36,227 bases of DNA from Saksenaea vasiformis B4078 (taxonomy: Eukaryota; Mucoromycota; Mucoromycetes; Mucorales; Saksenaeaceae): the NCBI GenBank assembly GCA_000697055.1, contig JNDT01001482.1, forward strand, positions 1-36,227. The letters are read 5' to 3'. The position numbers and the translations under genes are program-made. Each line of letters opens with the position of its first letter. Position 1 is the first letter of the stretch. The notes under the pieces are model-generated. The model was not told the origin of the DNA. It saw only the letters and a program-made list of their open reading frames with translations, and ran no database searches. Positions 22,001 through 33,711 of the stretch are shown here, one piece after another.

Positions 22001-25000
22001 CGTTATATATATATAAATATATATATGTAAAGTACTATATAAAGAAATAAAAAGGGGGAGAGAAAAGGAAAGGAGTCAAATCGTGGAAAGTAAAAAAAAA
22101 AAAAAAAAAAAAAGAAAACAAAATTGAATGGCATCTTTTTATACAAAATGATGTTTAAGGCACGTCACTTTTACTTTGCGGGGATTTTCCGGTCTGTTAT
22201 TGTCGATAATTCCGCCGCTTCCACTTCATATCGTGCCCCACCCCGTTTCTATGACGTTTTTAGTTCAGATGATCGTTTCGTAGCACCATTGGACTTGCCA
22301 CGCTTCCTTTTTTTTATTATTTCTCTATTATTTGGCTCAGCAAGTTTAAAAAAAGTCGGGTTATCTTAACCCAGGGATTAACGAACGATTTGTCCAATTT
22401 TCCGGAAGATCTATCCTCTCTTAGTTTTCCCACCTTATGAGAAATAATCTTTCCCGCGCTATTCTAAAACCCCCGCCGGCTGTCTCTTTGTCGCCGTTTA
22501 AATTTCCCGCTTTCATTAAGTGAAGAAACTTGGTAACAATAACCATGACTACTTCACCACCAACAATAAAAAATAAGTGTTCTTTCTCTCTATTTATATT
22601 TAACTTTTATTTTCTCTTTGACTAAGGACCTTTACACAAAAATGTTAGTGGCTGTGAAACCTGTGTCAATAAGAACTATTGGTTGGACCGTCCGCTCTTC
22701 CCGTGACACTTTCTTTTGTCTTGAAATATGAATGATATGCCTCCTCTGCTCTCATCCTTTTTCGCTGAATGCTCATGTTTCAGACAACGGCTGCCGATCA
22801 ATCTCGATTTTTTCTGAACTGGATAAAGGAAAAAAAAAAAAGAGGAAAAGCTATGATAGGCTGGACACGGGCTTGGCGACAGAACCCCCAACCCTTGCTC
22901 AGTGTAACTCTCCACATAATTCTATCATTCGCAATATCAAAATCTTCCACAGATGTTACGATGATACTTTAGAAGAAGGTTTTAAGGTTATCCTTTGATG
23001 TCAGCACTGAAATAAGGTTGTAGACACGTATAAGATCCCTGTTAACTATCTAAACTTCATAACCTGCCGTCTGACGAAACATTACAGTTTTTTTTCTTTT
23101 TTCGATAATCACGGATAACATGAGATCTTCATCTTTTTATCACGAGATCGTTACGTCTCATAACCAACTTGACGGCTGATCCTAACACGTCGGATCGATA
23201 AACACAACGATCCGTGCCAAATATGTTTTTGTTAATATGTCTCGTCCGCCTTCTTGAATTTGGGAATAGTTGGACGGCGCCTATTCATAGAATCAAAAAG
23301 GGCGCTGTTCTATGTCCAAATGACCCTTTGTATCGCAGCTTCCGCCCGAGACTAATCCATACGCGGCATATGCCCGGAAAAAAATTTTCAATCCACACAC
23401 TGCGTGGCTGTGTAAACGTGTACCAGGAACAATAAACCATCAGATGTGAGTTTAGCAGTTAGATCCCAATTTTCTTTTAATTGATGTTATTTCATTTTCT
23501 GTAATAAGTGTATAAAATGGGGGGGTAACTTAAAAAGAATTTGGAATCGCGCTCTAGCCCGTACTGTAACATACCACCTGATCGATGACCTTTGTCCATG
23601 CAATTTATGCAAGTTATTGCCTCTGAACACTTATGTTTACTGAATGCGGGGATGGATGCACTGATAAACAGCTATCAGCAAACCTTCTTTTTCGTGTTGT
23701 TCCAGACTGATGAAGCTGATACTGCCCGATACTCTCCTATCACACACTACATACCACCTGGGTAGCTGTTAGTGAAGGAAACCTGTAATGGCTTTTTACA
23801 CATCGACCTTACCCCTTCTTCAATCTCACTATCCGATAGGTCCAACAACTAATATAACTGTTGCATTCACATATAGAAATCCATTACAGAAACGATTTCG
23901 TATTCAACCGTAAGCACACAATTAATGTTGTGGCGCAAAACCGCATGCAAAATTCTGCAAACTGCTTACCAGAGACAGAGAAATTCCAAAAAAAAAGGTT
24001 TTCTTCTACTACAATGAGGTACAATGCAGCAGAAATCAGATCCGCCTGGCATATCCATTTTCCATCTGTTCCTTGTCAAGCATAACGATTCGACGGATTA
24101 TCTGTAACATTCGAGTTTGTGGGAAAATAAGGTGTGCCCTCATCAAGCGTCAGACCATGGGACTCTTGGCGCTATGATAATAAAAAGGCATACGTGTGTT
24201 TGCAATCGGACTTCTCGCATTTACGCCCGAGCGCCTTAAAGTAGAGCGTCTGCAGCAGAGGCTGTTGTTGAAACCGTGGTTGATGCCATGAGATCCGGAT
24301 ATCCTCAAACAAAGGTAGTGGCCATAATAATCCGGAACTCCCAATCACGAATTGCAGTTACGGTCTTTCAAAATGCACATGCCGACAGTTCTGTAGGCGC
24401 AAGTTCAAAAATAGTGTCGTGTTTACCCAGAGATCTTCGCGCGTAATGTCAAATCAGTCGTCGTGTTCATAGTTACGCGTACCGCTAGATGCTGTACGGC
24501 TTGGGATACAAGCTTTATTTCTTCCCACAGTCCGGACGCAACGGATTTCCCGATAAAGATGTACTTGACATTGAGGACTTCGTTCTCTCATATGGTTGAC
24601 ACACCGGTACTGCTTTATATCCACTGATTTCCGAATTATCGACGTTGTGACAAAGTGGCTAGCCAACGCCACCGACAATCCATGCATAGTCAGCCAACCG
24701 AATTTAATGAATGGGACTGTTTGTGGTATGCTGCATCTTGCACATTGTAGCTCTTAGCTTCGATGATAATTGAACATTGTAATGGTCGGGTTTATGAGGG
24801 TTGCACGACAAAATCTTTTAAAGCAACCTCGCATGATAACAATTTCAAAAATCAATATTTATCCCAGCACTGAGGAGCAAATCTTGCCGTTATGTGGGAA
24901 AACGTAGAGAAGACTGAGGCAATGAGGTGTCTTAAGCTGTGAAAGGACGATTAGGTGCTTTTCATAATGTAAGGAATAATTGCTGTGTCCTCGTGTGTGA

Positions 25001-28000
25001 GAACTCTGTCGGATCAGTTAATTCTGAAGTAACGAATGATCCCTAGTAAGAGACCAATCCTATGTATAGCTTTGAAAGTCTACATCCGTTTTCCGGTCCG
25101 TTCTACCAAATTTCTCGAGAGAAGTTGGATTAGATATTATAAAGGCTTGGAACTAGAATAGAAGCATTGTAACACACATCTGCATCACATGTATTTCCCG
25201 AGAAGCTGAGGACTTAGAGTTAGAAAAGAAGCACTGTATCCGGAAATTTATGGTCCGTGCCATTAATTACTGCATCTCCGTATGTCTAAATAACAAAGAA
25301 TCACCGACACTATGGACTTTTGTCGTATCAATCGTTGCATCAATCGGCTGGAATCAAACAAACGGTTTCAGGAGAACTGGCTTTTGCAAGAGAAACAGGT
25401 CTAATTTTAGGGAAATCCGCTGTTTACTGGCGTCACTGACCATCTTGATTAGCAAAATGGGAATAGGTATTATGCATCCGTTGGCCACAGCACGCATATT
25501 TTCGCGTTCTCAAGCCGAAAGCAATTTTCCAGTGGACAACGGCTACTAAGACGAGACCGTTCGACTTTTGTGCCCAGCTCCATGCGATTACGTAGAAGTT
25601 GTTGGTTAAGTCGTGTTCATCCTTCACAGACCAATAAAAATTATTGTTTCGGCTACTTTGAGTCCCGCAAATATGTCTGAAATGATCGCTCCATAGGCTG
25701 TAAGCGCGACATTACGTTTGTCATTTATGCACAAGGATTTTTGGGCAACCATGGCATCTGTTTTCGATAATCTTCTGTAATAGCCTTGCCTACTGCCAAT
25801 GTTGCTATTAACTTGCAGAGAGTATCTTCGTGTATAAATCAGTGCAATCGAGGAAGCCAGTACACGGGCGTTTGTCAGGAATGGTAACTACCGCTTTTGG
25901 GATAATAAAGACGTAGGAATCCTGCATTTAGCTTCCAGTCCCTCTTATATGAACGATTGCGCGTGAAGAGTAAATATACATGCTATTTGGATACAATTAA
26001 TGTTGTCTAGGCCTCGCATGAGATCATAAAGTCCTATCTCTGGCACCCCTACCACACTCCGGCTTCAGAACTACCGGAGTGTGGCTCTTGATTCCGAAAA
26101 GAGTATATTCCTTGGATTGGAAGGTATACGTACCACCTTCTATGGTATGTCACACGGTTAAAATTTCAAACAGAAAATCATTAAATGTTCGTAACAAAAA
26201 CTAATAAAGCAAAACTCGTCGATACAGCGTCCTTATACATGATGCATTATCTAGATGGTTACACGTTTGTACGCCAACGTCAAAGCTAGCTTAATTCAGG
26301 GACAATCAAGCAATATCACCCTTTAACACCTACCCCAGAAAGCGGATCATCACTATACTTCATCCGCTCGCATGTGGTTCTTTTCCATTTGCTAAGAACT
26401 GCATGAAATCTGAGACTGAATGGTGACGAGCAAATGGCCACCGTGTCTAAAATTAAAGACAGGAAATGTGGCCAGGTTATGAAAAAGAGAAAACAAATAT
26501 TGTTCTGTCTAACAGTAAACAATCCGAAAAAGCAGTTTTGCGAATGCAGTTCTACTGCATTTGTACAAAAAAAGGCAACATATAAACTCTATTATCCGGT
26601 CCAAAATAAGAGTTGATCGGAAAAATAACGCTGCTGCAAATAGCAAACAATCAATGCTTATCAGCTCAGCGTTAGCTAATAGATTCTATCCGAAATGTAC
26701 TGAGCAAGAGCCCACTGTCAACACCTTCTGCTACTGATGTGTTTTCAGGGGTCAACATTTCTCTCATCACACGCTTGATGAACCTAAAACCGTTACTGAA
26801 ACGCACCGCTGTTTAAGACATAAACCTTGAGAGTTACAAAGCCACCGCAAAACTGTTGATAGGCGCTGATAATCTTTTTGGCGACCTTGATTAGGATAAC
26901 GATAACCCCCAATTCCCTAAATGAGTTTCACATAAGCAAGGAGAGAGAAAAAGGTGACTTCATGCATACTTATCAGCTTATGCTTAGTATATGTATGTTG
27001 ATATATCTACCTTTTTTGTTCACTCCGTAAGTAGCGTGCAAACGTAGTTTTTTTAAAAGGTCATAGTAACCTCTTGTAATCCACAATTGGCGAACAGGCG
27101 TTACTGGAGTACATGTTTGATACCATTGAGTACGCATTCACCTACCTATAACCTTTCTAGCCAGCGCTTCAGTAGCCAATCGATGACGATTATGAAAGCA
27201 GCCTTCATTGTCGGCAAATCTCATCCCATATGACTGCAATGCAATACATATGCGGGAATTTTTTAAATGCCCTGTCGCGCGAGATATCCATCGTGAAGTA
27301 TATCACTACTTTACTGGCTATGGTCTTGACCTTCCCTAGATGGCGCTATAGGAGGCTACTCCGTGCATGAAGTCCGGACAAAACACAGTGCCCTGACCAT
27401 ATCAATGTGGAGACCTCTTTGTTTGTGTAACGCAGATGTACTTAGCGCATGTGCAAACGTGACAGTTGTCTATAGATTGACCAGGTGGGCTAAACGTAGA
27501 GCCGTGCTTAATGTATTGCTACATTTTCATTGGCATCCGTTCCTGCACTTAAGAAGGTTCCTAGTATCTAACGTGATGGGCTTCCATGGGTATTCACTCG
27601 GCTAGATATATACAATGAATAGTAATAATTAAATTAGTATATGAGATTTTTAATTGCTCCTCCATCCCATAATTCTGCACGCGATATCGGTCGGCATACT
27701 TCGATTACCATGTAATTTCAAATAGTGGCAATGGGCTCTACGAAAATGTTACCCTCGTTGGCGTACACATGTTGTTGCACGTTTTGCCTGTAATTACCGC
27801 AGCTGCCGCAGCCGTGTTGTTGGAATAATCCATGATCTTTGCTCTTGTTACCAATTTGCATTGTTGTGTTACAATCCGTACGAACATGCTGATACAGCTT
27901 CTCCAGAAGATGATCGCGCACTCGGTCAGAGTCGCCAAAGATAAGGAAAACCGAACGAAAGGAAATTGAACAATACAAACATAATGGCAATATACATCGA

Positions 28001-28739
28001 AAGTAAAAGTCCTTTTATGAAGTTTATGAGAAAAAACCATCTTCACTGGGCTTGAGACTTCCAAGTTTCAGCTATGTAGCTTTGTAAAGGAGGAATGCTA
28101 AGTCAGCTCCAATGAAGCATATTCTCATTATGTGGAAACGAGGTACAATTGGTTCACCCGATGTTTGCAGACTAATTTTGATTTTCCAGCAAGTTGTGTA
28201 TCTGCGTTTCACATTAATCTAAAATGCGGGTTTGAATGGTCCAAATTGAGCCAGAGGAATTAGTAACAGGAGAAACAATAAATACATAATTTGAGACATC
28301 TTAACAGGTATCTACTCAGAAGCAGAAACCGCGATTACACGAGTCTATCAGCGTTATTTATATACTTTGGATGCTTAGTTGAATATCTTAGTAATCAAAT
28401 GATTCGTAAGCTCCGAGTGATCGTCGTGGATCGATGATGTTCCCATGGCTATAATTTCAAGTCGGGGAGCTGTCACCTACTGACTGTGAATAACAATCCC
28501 GTTATTCAGGAAATAAAAACATATAGTTAATCACGGCGTTTATACTAAGATCGTAAGCATCTTAGCTGACTTGTCTCGTTAGTGGTAAGATAAGGCATTC
28601 CATGGTACCTTAAGATTATGGCAAGGTATCCTGATATATTATTTCATAGCTACCCTTTGTTAGATTTCTGAATAGATCAGGGTTTATCTGTAGACGAGAT
28701 GCTGACGGTATAAAAAACTCCAATGAGGATCTCTAAAAC
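22001..28739. other. 6.7-kb gene-poor region
   Basis: No reading frame exceeds about 100 codons and none shows a family motif. The first 150 bp are the kinase's promoter (AT repeats, A-tract). Other observations are a perfect 11-bp hairpin (26052-26084), a duplicated 12-mer ACATACCACCTG (23569 and 23749), and two G-tracts with similar flanks, GGGGGGGTAACTTAA near 23520 and a relative near 29383. The region is probably old, decayed repeat DNA, by analogy with the broken transposase next to it. Confidence 0.5.
26052..26084. repeat. perfect 11-bp inverted repeat (hairpin)
   Basis: CCACACTCCGG at 26052-26062 and its exact complement CCGGAGTGTGG at 26074-26084, with an 11-nt spacer. It is GC-richer than its surroundings. 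No adjacent gene is recognised. Confidence 0.7.
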
Positions 28740-29160
28740 TTAGTTTATGATTGCTTCTTCTTCCAAGCGCTGTTCTCTTTTTAACTTGCTTTCGCAAACA
28801 GAGCAAAACTGTTCAACTCAGTTGAACGCGGAGAAGTGAGTCGGGCGATGAAACGCATTTGCAACCACGATTTTCAAAGCGTTTTCGAACTCTGTCGCGC
28901 GCATGAATTGACGCATTGTCCATCGCTAGATAACGGCCTTTGAACTCCTCATATTTACCCATCATATTCGGTGTGTTGGTAATGAACTTGTAGTAGTGGT
29001 ATCCAGTAACTGTGCCACGACTTTTACTGTTACGAATTCCTGTTGTGCTATTCCTACTTGCCAACCTTTCTTTTCTTTTGAAGGGGCTGGTAGCTTTGGT
29101 CCGTCCGTCCGCTCATCGAACGAAACACAGCCGGTTCATGGGGAGTGCGGCAATAACATT
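28740..29160 (-). pseudogene. broken Tc1/mariner-like DDE transposase fragment
   Basis: Minus-strand remains of a DDE-superfamily transposase catalytic domain. From about 29064 the frame reads GTVTGYHYYKFITNTPNMMG, then FKGRYLAMDNASIH (the second catalytic Asp region) and RVRKRFENRGCKCVSSP. The frame then breaks. The expected downstream segment continues in another frame as VEQFCSVCESKLKREQRLEE, ending at 28740, so the third catalytic residue falls in VEQF. Upstream, NVIAALPMNRLCF (about 29158) is separated from the rest by a stop. The N-terminal DNA-binding half and first catalytic Asp are not seen, and I found no convincing terminal inverted repeats. The gene is dead by at least one stop and one frameshift. 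Confidence 0.7.
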
Positions 29161-29757
29161 TTGCTTGCTGGTTCTTCGTCTCAATATCCCGTTCACTCAT
29201 TGACCAGAGAAGCTCATATCTGCCATATCTGTCAACAGCGCTCTGCTTCCAACCTTGACAGGAGTTGGTTATCCATTGTGATATGTATGTAGATCAGTAC
29301 TTCTCTAAAGAAAATAGTTTGGAATATGGCATCTACTGGTGGGAGACATAATATAACTCATCTGACCATTTTTCTTTTTTGGGGGGGGTGACTTAAGCTA
29401 TATAGTAACCAAGTAAAGAGATAATATACTTAAAACTATGAAATCTGTTCACGCTGTTCATGACAACATGATATTATGTCTGATAAAGCGCGTCGTGAAT
29501 CAGGCAACTTTTGGCACGTGAAATAGCTTTGGCAATTCAGACCATTGAGGACTGGGCCTTTATGTGGGAATGCAACCAATTCGAGACAAGTAACGCGGGG
29601 AAGATTCTGCAAACTTTCTGTTTTCTGCACAGAAATTGTCGGAGAGGAACGTGCTCCTCCGGGTACACCGCAGTGGCCAGAGAAAAAAAAAAATGTGACC
29701 AAGTCCAAAAAAAAGTTAAAACTAAAAAAGCGCTACGGTTTTTCGCATTTTTCCTTA
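29161..29757. other. intergenic, transposon remnant plus phosphodiesterase promoter
   Basis: The left part could be the lost 5' half of the transposase. An eight-base or longer G-tract (about 29382-29389) precedes TGACTTAAGC. The last 100 bp before 29758 are A-rich on the plus strand and should hold the phosphodiesterase leader. No gene is called; both strands have open stretches of 85-98 codons without recognisable motifs. Confidence 0.45.
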
Positions 29758-30804
29758 ATGACCGTTGACTCCAGCCTTCTGAGCAAAGGTATTTTGATAT
29801 TTATTAGACGTTCCATTTATAACAATGTATTGCACTATTAGTGCAATTACCAGATGTCGTAGCTCATCGCGGCTACTCGTCTCAGTATCCGGAAAATACC
29901 ATGCCCGCTTACGAAAAGGCCGTGGAGGCAGGTGCAACTGCTCTGGAAGGAGGTGTGCTGGTTACATGTGTTTTCCATCGTGGCTTATACAGCTATCAGA
30001 TATTCGAATGACCAAGGATGGTGAAATTATTATGATGCATGACAAGTCACCAAAGAGAACTACGGGATGCCCGGGTCCCACTACTGAACATAATTGGCAT
30101 GGTGATCTTGAACATGTTGTTACTAAGGAAGGAGTAAAAATTCCCCGACTTAACGACGTCTTGGACTTGATGACACGCGAGGATGTGATCGAGAGGAATA
30201 TGTATATGATTATCGATATCAAGGTAATAACAACATGGCCGTTAAGCTGGAGCTAATATGTGACATTTAGTTTGATAACCCAATCGAAATTCTTGATTTG
30301 TTGCACGATCTCCTCCAAAAATACCCACCAAGCCTCAAAAACCAGCTGATTATTGGTATCTGGCGTCAGGACTTTCTGGCCCGAGCCAAAAAGCTACTTG
30401 AGGGATTCCCTTTGTGTTTCATTGGATTTTCAATCAAAGCTTCCCGCGAATATTACCTCCATACTACGGACGCTGTCAGCCTTCCTTTTGCTGCGCTAGC
30501 CAGCGCTGACGGTCAAGCGTATATCAAAGAAGCCCATTCCCTGAACAAGCGTGTATTTTGTTGGACTATCAACGATGTCAACGATATGGAAACGTGTGTA
30601 GCTTGGGGTGTCGATGCCGTCATCGGTGACGATGTTCCGTTGTTGCTGAAGCATGTACATGAAAAAGCAAAACTCTTATCACCGGACGAAATCAGCACCT
30701 TCATTGCCTCGCGCAAATCATTGCCCTTGCCTTACCGCATGACGTTATGGTGTAAAAAGGTTGTTATGGCGACACTAGTCACTTGGTTGATATCTGTTCT
30801 GTAA
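29758..30804 (+). CDS. glycerophosphodiester phosphodiesterase, tail-anchored (Pgc1-like)
   Basis: Four exons, 29758-29788, 29854-29952, 30000-30223 and 30271-30804, giving 295 aa. The GDPD catalytic signature is complete: DVVAHRGYSSQYPENT (His15, Arg16, Glu24), ALEGDIRMTKDGEIIMMHD (Glu42, Asp44, His57), later IDIK (near residue 115) and, at the barrel end, NKRVFCWTINDVNDM and GVDAVIGDD. Family enzymes hydrolyse glycerophosphodiesters or, in yeast Pgc1, phosphatidylglycerol to diacylglycerol. The C-terminal segment after a basic patch (KKVVMATLVTWLISVL) is a hydrophobic tail anchor like that of Pgc1, which targets lipid droplets and mitochondria/ER, and there is no N-terminal signal peptide. 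The 31-nt first exon is inferred from frame and splice signals (AAAG|GTATTT, CAG|ATGTC). The EGD codon join sets the second intron precisely. Confidence 0.92.
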
Positions 30805-31314
30805 CGATCGATACCCTTGAAATATGCAAATGCGCACCATCCGTGCCCATTGTTGAATTATTATTATGCATTTATTATTAAAGATCGTTAGATTTGTCAA
30901 TTGATACTTACAAGAGGTGCTATCGAGCCAGCACATTTTTCATTCCCAAGCTACGTGGTTTTTATGGCGTATAACTGAGACTACAATCTACCTATACTAC
31001 TGGATAATGTACTGTCCACCAGAACTGTCAAGAAAAAAAGCGTTGATGAGATAGGCTCTGCCATATATGCATTACCACATTGTCGGACAATAGATGAGTT
31101 CATACATAGATCTGAATCCTTTGCGGTACCGGTGCTTGGATCCATCAAACTGCGATACTGATACGATGATTTTTTTACAGGATCTTGCACTAGGCAATAG
31201 GGTAAGTTAGGGCGGAGTAAAAGGCAAGAGCCCAACAGAGAGAGTTGCGTTGCCGTGCCAACAATTATAGGACGTTTCGATTAATAACTGTTTTCAAATC
31301 TCTAATCTCCCACG
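30805..31314. other. intergenic, no recognisable gene
   Basis: This holds the 3' end of the phosphodiesterase gene (AT-rich, several AATTATTATT-like runs near 30855) and unassigned sequence. A minus-strand frame of about 84 codons (31235-30981) has no motif. Confidence 0.5.
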
Positions 31315-31752
31315 ATGTTCCGATTAACGCTGCCACCAAATTTGATTTTGTCAATTAATTGCTGCAATAACGTGGATGACCATCCACTTAGAAAAATTAG
31401 TAGTACTGATTCGCTTTGTATACCTTTTTATCCTGTAAATCAACTTTGGCTCTTCCAGGATGCCAGGCTTGACCTCATATCCGTCGGGATACTTCTCTGT
31501 TCTCTGTTTTTATCTGATTTGCAGCATCACTACACCATATTCCTTCTTTGTTTTCTTTTATTTTGTTTTCTAATATCTTTAACTATCATCATCTGGTCCA
31601 TGATAGGTCAAAAAAGTATATTTTACCGTACTATTCTCTCTCATCGGATTAACACGAAAACACAAATAATTAAATCATGGCGAAGTGATATTGACAACAT
31701 CCAAAGAGATCCGTATAGAGTAGGATATGAGTTAGTACGATTGCCATTATAG
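31315..31752 (+). CDS. hypothetical small membrane protein, orphan frame
   Basis: Single open frame of 145 codons from a true ATG. Residues about 52-98 are strongly hydrophobic (LISVGILLCSLFLSDL, then TIFLLCFLLFCFLISL) and could form two membrane helices. The tail is basic and polar (WRSDIDNIQRDPYRVGYELV). No family is recognised. AT-rich DNA favours Leu/Phe/Ile codons by chance, and the surroundings are decayed repeats, so this may be a fortuitous frame. Its length, its ATG and the hydrophilic tail after the hydrophobic block are the only arguments for it. Confidence 0.3.
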   Translation: MFRLTLPPNLILSINCCNNVDDHPLRKISSTDSLCIPFYPVNQLWLFQDARLDLISVGILLCSLFLSDLQHHYTIFLLCFLLFCFLISLTIIIWSMIGQKSIFYRTILSHRINTKTQIIKSWRSDIDNIQRDPYRVGYELVRLPL

Positions 31753-31849
31753 TTAGTTAGAGTTTGTAAAGGGTTGCAGAAAAAGACTAAAAGGAAAATC
31801 AAAAGGAAGGTAATAGAAGTATCATCGCCAAGGCCTCAGATATTGTCCT

Positions 31850-31925
31850 GAAGCCCCGAAGTCGGTTCCGTCCCGACCCATACCTTCGTCCCTCGGGACC
31901 AAGAGGCATCCCGACTTTTGTATTA
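31850..31925. other. GC-rich fold-back element in AT-rich DNA
   Basis: A compact GC-rich patch with nested inverted repeats. The outer stem is AAGTCGG (31859-31865) with CCGACTT (31911-31917), and an inner hairpin is GTCCC-TC-GGGAC (31888-31899). An alternative small hairpin forms from GTCGG and the CCGAC near 31873. It contrasts with the flanking AT-rich sequence. It may be part of a decayed mobile element or a small structured RNA; I do not recognise it. Confidence 0.4.
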
Positions 31926-33216
31926 GAGAGATTGATCATTACCGCAGTTGAGACAGTATTTAATTAAGAAAATGATGACCGATTATTTTGTATAAGATTA
32001 GCTTGAAAGTGTAAAATCATAAAGAAGCATTCATTGAGCTCAATTATAAGAAATGCAAGCGCAACTCGCCACTCAACATGAAATCAGAGTTGTAACTTCT
32101 ACATTTATGATGTTGGTTTCTTTTTTGTTATATAGTAGAACGGTAGACAGAAGATATATATCTATAACAAGAAGTAAAGTCATTCAAGTTGGTACTTATG
32201 TTAATTCCGTAATGCAGCTGACGAAGTTTTAAGATAAACGATTCAATAACAAAACAAAAGGAGACAGAGAAGTCAAGTGGAATGCGCAAGTAGATTTTGT
32301 ACAGCTAGTACTTCGAATAGTTGATGCTGATAATGAGAGTGTCAGATTGTAAATTAGCATGAAGAAAATAAAGCAGTGAATGGAGAAAAATAAAGCGGTA
32401 AATGGAAACTAAAGAAATAAAATGGTAAATGGAGAAATAAGTAGTTTATGACGTCGAGTAAATTCTTTTTCTTTTTCTTTTTCCTGAATACTGTCAACAT
32501 CTCTTGTCATCAGTAGTGAACAATGTCGTAATTACACTTGCATTCTTAAATAAACTTGTACAATCTAATTTACTGATGCTGATTCGAAAACTTTTTTTCT
32601 AATGCTATAAATAATACTCGATACACATATATCTCTGACATTTCTGATCATTTAACTCTTTTATTTCACTCGAACTCGGAGCAAAAAAGTACTTTAACCC
32701 AAGTATCTCGACCGAGTCTGAAATAAAGATATTTCTGCTTGGTCTCATAGGTTGCTGACGTTGACATTCTATAAAATAGCTCAAAAAAAAACAAAAGCAA
32801 AGTGACCAAATTTACTGTACAAATGATGAATTCAGATGTATTTTGACATTTTTGGGCAAGGCCAGAACATGTTATAGACTTTGTAGCCAAAATGACACGT
32901 GTGGCGTTTAAATCTGTGATGGAGATAACCAAAGGCAGGCGCAAAAAAAAGAGAACAGGACTTCTGAGAGAAAAATCGAGCAACTTCACCAGAGAACAGA
33001 ACAAAGTGTATTTTCTTAACTGACAGCAAGACTTCTTCAGGACAAGACAAATACAGCTTTAACTTCTTGAGACGCATGATTTTTCAAAAAGACAGAAAAA
33101 AAAGATAACCTTTATTCGAGCAATCTGTTGTGTCATGACTGGAACTGATAAGTACAGTGAGACTGAAGGGTATCATTTATTTCAGTAGAAAAGTAGACCA
33201 GGAACTAATTACTAGC
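31926..33216. other. AT-rich repeat-derived region
   Basis: It includes a short imperfect tandem repeat built on AATAAA(G)CGGTAAATGGA (about 32370-32447) and one copy of a dispersed repeat (about 32798-32870; see 35275-35352). Minus-strand frames at 33077-32666 have no recognised domain, but part of one (GLAQKCQNTSEFIICTVNLV) aligns with the translated second copy, which points to a shared decayed mobile element. Confidence 0.5.
32798..32870. repeat. dispersed repeat, copy 1
   Basis: GTGACCAAATTTACTGTACA here corresponds to ATGACCAAAATTACTGTACA at about 35279, and similarity of roughly 70% continues for about 70 bp. Translated on the minus strand, both share an S-G-L...C.N...ICTV.LV.L pattern. 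Confidence 0.5.
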
Positions 33217-33443
33217 TATGGAGGATGGTCGTGTCTCATCGGAACGTCCGAAAGTTTAGTAAACGCTGCGTGTTTGCACATCACATGTCATTTCTTTCAA
33301 ACGACCCCTTCTAAATAAAATGAGTGCATTCTCTTTAGAAGCGTTTATGCTATTGTACAGCGGCGATCATTTCAATCGATCATATTTCTTTGAACATTGG
33401 CGGCCGCTCAAACATTGCATATTTATTCATCATCTTTTGATTC
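33217..33443. repeat. direct repeat, unit 1 of a 268-bp-spaced duplication
   Basis: It aligns without gaps to 33485-33711. By my count there are 30 differences in 227 positions (about 87% identity), of which 29 are transitions. Most are CG against TG or CA. An open frame (MSAFSLEAFMLLYSGDHFN) is kept in the second copy (MSVSSLEVFMLLYSGDHFN), but this may simply reflect their similarity. Confidence 0.85.
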
Positions 33444-33484
33444 AGAAAACGATCTCATATCTACAAACCTTCAGGACATCCGCC

Positions 33485-33711
33485 TATGGAGGATGGTCGT
33501 GTCTCATCAGAACGTCTGAAAGTTTACTAAATGCTGCACGTTCGCACATTACACATCATTTCTTTCAAACAACTTCTTCTAAATAAAATGAGTGTGTCCT
33601 CTTTAGAAGTATTTATGCTATTGTACAGTGGTGATCATTTCAATCAATTATATTTCTTCGAACATCGGCGGCCGCTCAAATGTTGTATACTTATTTGTCA
33701 TCTTTTGATTC
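33485..33711. repeat. direct repeat, unit 2 of a 268-bp-spaced duplication
   Basis: Partner of 33217-33443. The 41-bp inter-unit segment ends in a 32-bp sequence (33458-33489) that recurs with two mismatches at 34791-34822 without a following full unit, so the element has further partial copies to the right. Confidence 0.85.

Noticed and set aside
23569..23760. Duplicated 12-mer ACATACCACCTG 180 bp apart
   Set aside because: Only two copies, no flanking similarity and no adjacent gene; could be chance in low-complexity DNA.
25250..25549. 99-codon plus-strand frame in the gene-poor interval
   Set aside because: No motif, no neighbours in frame, and the length is not exceptional for a 6.7-kb non-coding interval.
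23520..29392. Two G-tracts with similar flanks (GGGGGGGT[A/G]ACTTAA) as terminal repeats of one element
   Set aside because: Both are in the same orientation, similarity stops after about 16 bp, and homopolymer tracts arise easily.
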